DNA of 49,657 nt from a virus: positions 1 through 49,657 of IMG/VR virus record IMGVR_UViG_3300030202_002298; one strand, given 5' to 3'. How positions within the stretch are numbered: the first letter of the stretch is position 1; each line of letters opens with the position of its first letter. The translations under genes and the position numbers were made by a program. Shown here in pieces: positions 48,221 through 49,657 of this stretch. Below the pieces are notes generated by a model. That model worked only from the letters and a program-made list of their open reading frames with translations. It was not told where the DNA came from and made no database searches.

Positions 48221-48404
48221 TAAAACCCAGCTCCTTGTTTCTTTGGGTGATTACTCTTTCTAAAAGCTCATGCCGCTGTGTTCCCCTTTCAGCAGCTTCA
48301 CTAGTTCCTCCCCTGTTTGTGAACAATGCACAGAGTTCCCACTTACCAAAGTTACTAGGACTTTGTGGATGATGTGGTCTTTCTCTGTGCTGTGTATCAG
48401 GCAT
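48192..48404 (-). CDS. DUF2800-like N-terminal part, 70 aa
   Basis: SPSNFGKWELCALFTN followed by AAERGTQRHELLER is the typical start of DUF2800/RecB-type nucleases (conserved Cys and RGT-x-x-H-x-x-x-E). The frame ends shortly after, overlapping the next gene by 29 bases in the +1 frame. Together with the downstream frame it would form one full-length protein, so it is a natural split, programmed frameshift or mutation. Confidence 0.65.
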   Translation of the reverse strand: MPDTQHRERPHHPQSPSNFGKWELCALFTNRGGTSEAAERGTQRHELLERVITQRNKELGFNEDGTKSSN

Positions 48405-48412
48405 TGCTTTTG

Positions 48413-48646
48413 CTAAAAAATTTGTCCTGTTGTTTGTGCGATCTCTACAACTTGAGCAGCATTAAGAGGTTTCAATTCTTCGCAGTGTCTTTTAACAACA
48501 ACACATGACCTTATGCCAATTTGATTAAGAATATCTGTAAGTATTTCATTTACCATTTTAGTAGATGGCTTAACTCCATTCTCTCTCATCTCTTTTCTGA
48601 TTTCTAATTTGAGAGCCTGTTTGTTTATGAAATTATTAGGATGCAC
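48413..48646 (-). CDS. Small basic hypothetical protein, 77 aa
   Basis: A helical protein (KLEIRKEMRENGVKPSTKMV, then a long hydrophobic-patterned helix with KPLNAAQVVEIAQ near the end). Helix lengths recall a histone-fold but not enough for a call. Overlaps its upstream neighbour by 11 bases. Confidence 0.45.
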   Translation of the reverse strand: MHPNNFINKQALKLEIRKEMRENGVKPSTKMVNEILTDILNQIGIRSCVVVKRHCEELKPLNAAQVVEIAQTTGQIF

Positions 48647-48827
48647 TAAATTGCCTCTCTCTTCTTTTGGCTTTGGCTTGATCTAACTTGTCACTTGTCT
48701 TAAGCCTGTCTTTCATTTCGTAGTATCCTAACTTCTTGTTGAGATTCTTGATTTCTCTTTTGAGTGCTTTAATTTCAGCCTGACAAGCATCTCCATACTC
48801 CATTATTATATCCCTAGTGTCTTGCAT
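48636..48827 (-). CDS. Small coiled-coil protein, 63 aa
   Basis: A Lys/Glu-rich amphipathic coiled coil (EIKALKREIKNLNKKLGYYE). Starts inside the end of the annealing protein gene (22-base overlap). Unrecognised. Confidence 0.5.
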   Translation of the reverse strand: MQDTRDIIMEYGDACQAEIKALKREIKNLNKKLGYYEMKDRLKTSDKLDQAKAKRRERQFSAS

Positions 48828-49459
48828 ACTGCCTCTATGTTGTTGATTAATAATTGACGCTCATTGTCCTTAAGATCTCTGAAAGTTTGGCCTTGCTTGA
48901 TGTAGCCTTTGCCTATGCAATACTTGTTAACTTTATCCTCTTTAGTACCAAATCTAAGCTGGCAGCTAACTACCCAAGCTGGAGGTGAAACCTTCTGAGG
49001 TGTAACATGAGCAGTAGTTCGAGACTCTTGAGGTTCTTCTGGGGCAGTATCAGGCAGATCCTCTCCTGCGTAGATGTAATGACCGAGTCCGAACAATGCT
49101 AAACACTTTACTAAACACCGCATTGTAGTGTCGCTAACCTGTCTTGAATTAGGATTCTTAATCGGGTTATTGCGATTATCCATTACAGGTAGCCACATTA
49201 ACCTCCGAACATTCTCAATAATTACCTCTACCCATACGGTTGCAGTCCCATCAGGAAGGATCTCATACGGATACATCTTTGTTGCATTGCTTGGGTCTGA
49301 GAAATACTTAACGTCAAACTCTGTGTCGGGATAATTCTCCATAGCGATACCCCATGCCCATGCCCATGACAGGTATTTAAGCCCCATCTTCTTATCAATC
49401 TGATCGGTGCAATCAATTTTACTCAATTTACCCCATATATCTTTGTGTTTTGTTTCCAT
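48806..49459 (-). CDS. Single-strand annealing protein, DUF1071/Sak3-type, 217 aa
   Basis: Start ATG 49459 behind CAGGA; a longer frame (ATG 49513) would overlap the excisionase-like gene. KYLSWAWAWGIAMENYPDTEF, then WLPVMDNRNNPIKNP, and finally MRCLVKCLALFGLGHYIYAGEDLP match the conserved blocks of DUF1071/Sak-family annealing proteins. These pair homologous single strands in phage recombination. Confidence 0.85.
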   Translation of the reverse strand: METKHKDIWGKLSKIDCTDQIDKKMGLKYLSWAWAWGIAMENYPDTEFDVKYFSDPSNATKMYPYEILPDGTATVWVEVIIENVRRLMWLPVMDNRNNPIKNPNSRQVSDTTMRCLVKCLALFGLGHYIYAGEDLPDTAPEEPQESRTTAHVTPQKVSPPAWVVSCQLRFGTKEDKVNKYCIGKGYIKQGQTFRDLKDNERQLLINNIEAVCKTLGI

Positions 49460-49460
49460 T

Positions 49461-49637
49461 TTATCCTGTGTATTTGCGTATATGATCTGGCCTAAACCGT
49501 AGAGTAGATCCAATTTTGTAGCCTTTAAGATTTCCTTTATCCAAATGCCTATATAAAGCGGATTGTGATATATTAAGAAATTTACAGACTTGCTTTGCTG
49601 TCATCATAGGCTCTGGTTCTGTACTGAAAGTGGTCAT
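49461..49637 (-). CDS. Excisionase/AlpA-like helix-turn-helix protein, 58 aa
   Basis: Reads from ATG 49637; MMTAKQVCKFLNISQSALYR, then HLDKGNLKGYKIGSTLRFRP, is the winged HTH layout of excisionase-family (MerR-like HTH_17) proteins. It could be the directionality factor for the integrase 25 kb away, or a transcription regulator. Its TAA lies one base before the ATG of the annealing protein. Confidence 0.7.
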   Translation of the reverse strand: MTTFSTEPEPMMTAKQVCKFLNISQSALYRHLDKGNLKGYKIGSTLRFRPDHIRKYTG

Positions 49638-49657
49638 TCTTCAAAATACTTTCTTAC

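Noticed and set aside
48815-48830. GACACTAGG at the start of the 63-residue gene
   Set aside because: The preceding bases do not match the promoter consensus and it is fully coding.

Overview
The window is about 50 kb of a tailed double-stranded DNA phage, or a prophage of one, and shows no host-type housekeeping genes. The head-packaging set (terminase small and large subunits, a 788-residue portal, acidic scaffold, major capsid protein) is followed by tail-tube-like adaptor and stabiliser proteins, two fibre-like proteins and several large internal-virion-type proteins. There is no tape measure, sheath or baseplate, which suggests a podovirus-like virion. A tyrosine recombinase and an excisionase-like protein suggest a temperate or recently temperate lifestyle. 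The host cannot be named: Shine-Dalgarno sites are used by some genes, while others have only AT-rich leaders. No DNA polymerase, primase, RNA polymerase, tRNA or CRISPR array was recognised, so part of the genome lies outside the window.

Almost everything is on the minus strand and reads from right to left, in tightly packed operons with 1-4 base stop/start overlaps. From right to left: (1) 49.6-41.2 kb is the replication and recombination module: excisionase-like HTH protein, single-strand annealing protein, a split RecB/DUF2800-type nuclease, SSB, a candidate spanin pair and holin, a PD-(D/E)xK nuclease, a small metallopeptidase, a helicase loader, a DnaB-type helicase, a DUF1599 protein and an HU-like protein. 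(2) 40.2-40.8 kb is a two-gene island on the plus strand, the only plus-strand genes. It is preceded by about 820 bases of non-coding DNA rich in inverted repeats. (3) 39.4-25.2 kb is a long accessory region. It holds a CobS/CobT-like AAA + VWA pair with a hidden membrane microprotein between them, DUF2958 and DUF3085-like proteins, an RlpA-like secreted protein, a short ATP-dependent ligase, a small cytosine methyltransferase, a DnaJ-type zinc-finger protein and many small unknown proteins. (4) 25.0-14.9 kb holds the integrase and the packaging and head genes, ending in a strong hairpin terminator. (5) 14.8-1 kb holds tail, fibre and ejection-type genes. It ends in a giant polyvalent protein with a metallopeptidase motif that runs off the left edge.

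The most striking global feature is a repeated motif, consensus TGTGACACTAAA. It occurs at least eight times on the coding strand at operon boundaries and nearly matches the core of the phage SP6 RNA polymerase promoter. It implies a single-subunit phage RNA polymerase, not visible here, that drives successive modules. A 12-base exact match to the T7 promoter core sits on the opposite strand, just in front of the plus-strand island. Seven genes of 38-58 codons, too short for a 60-codon cutoff, were recovered by reading the gaps.
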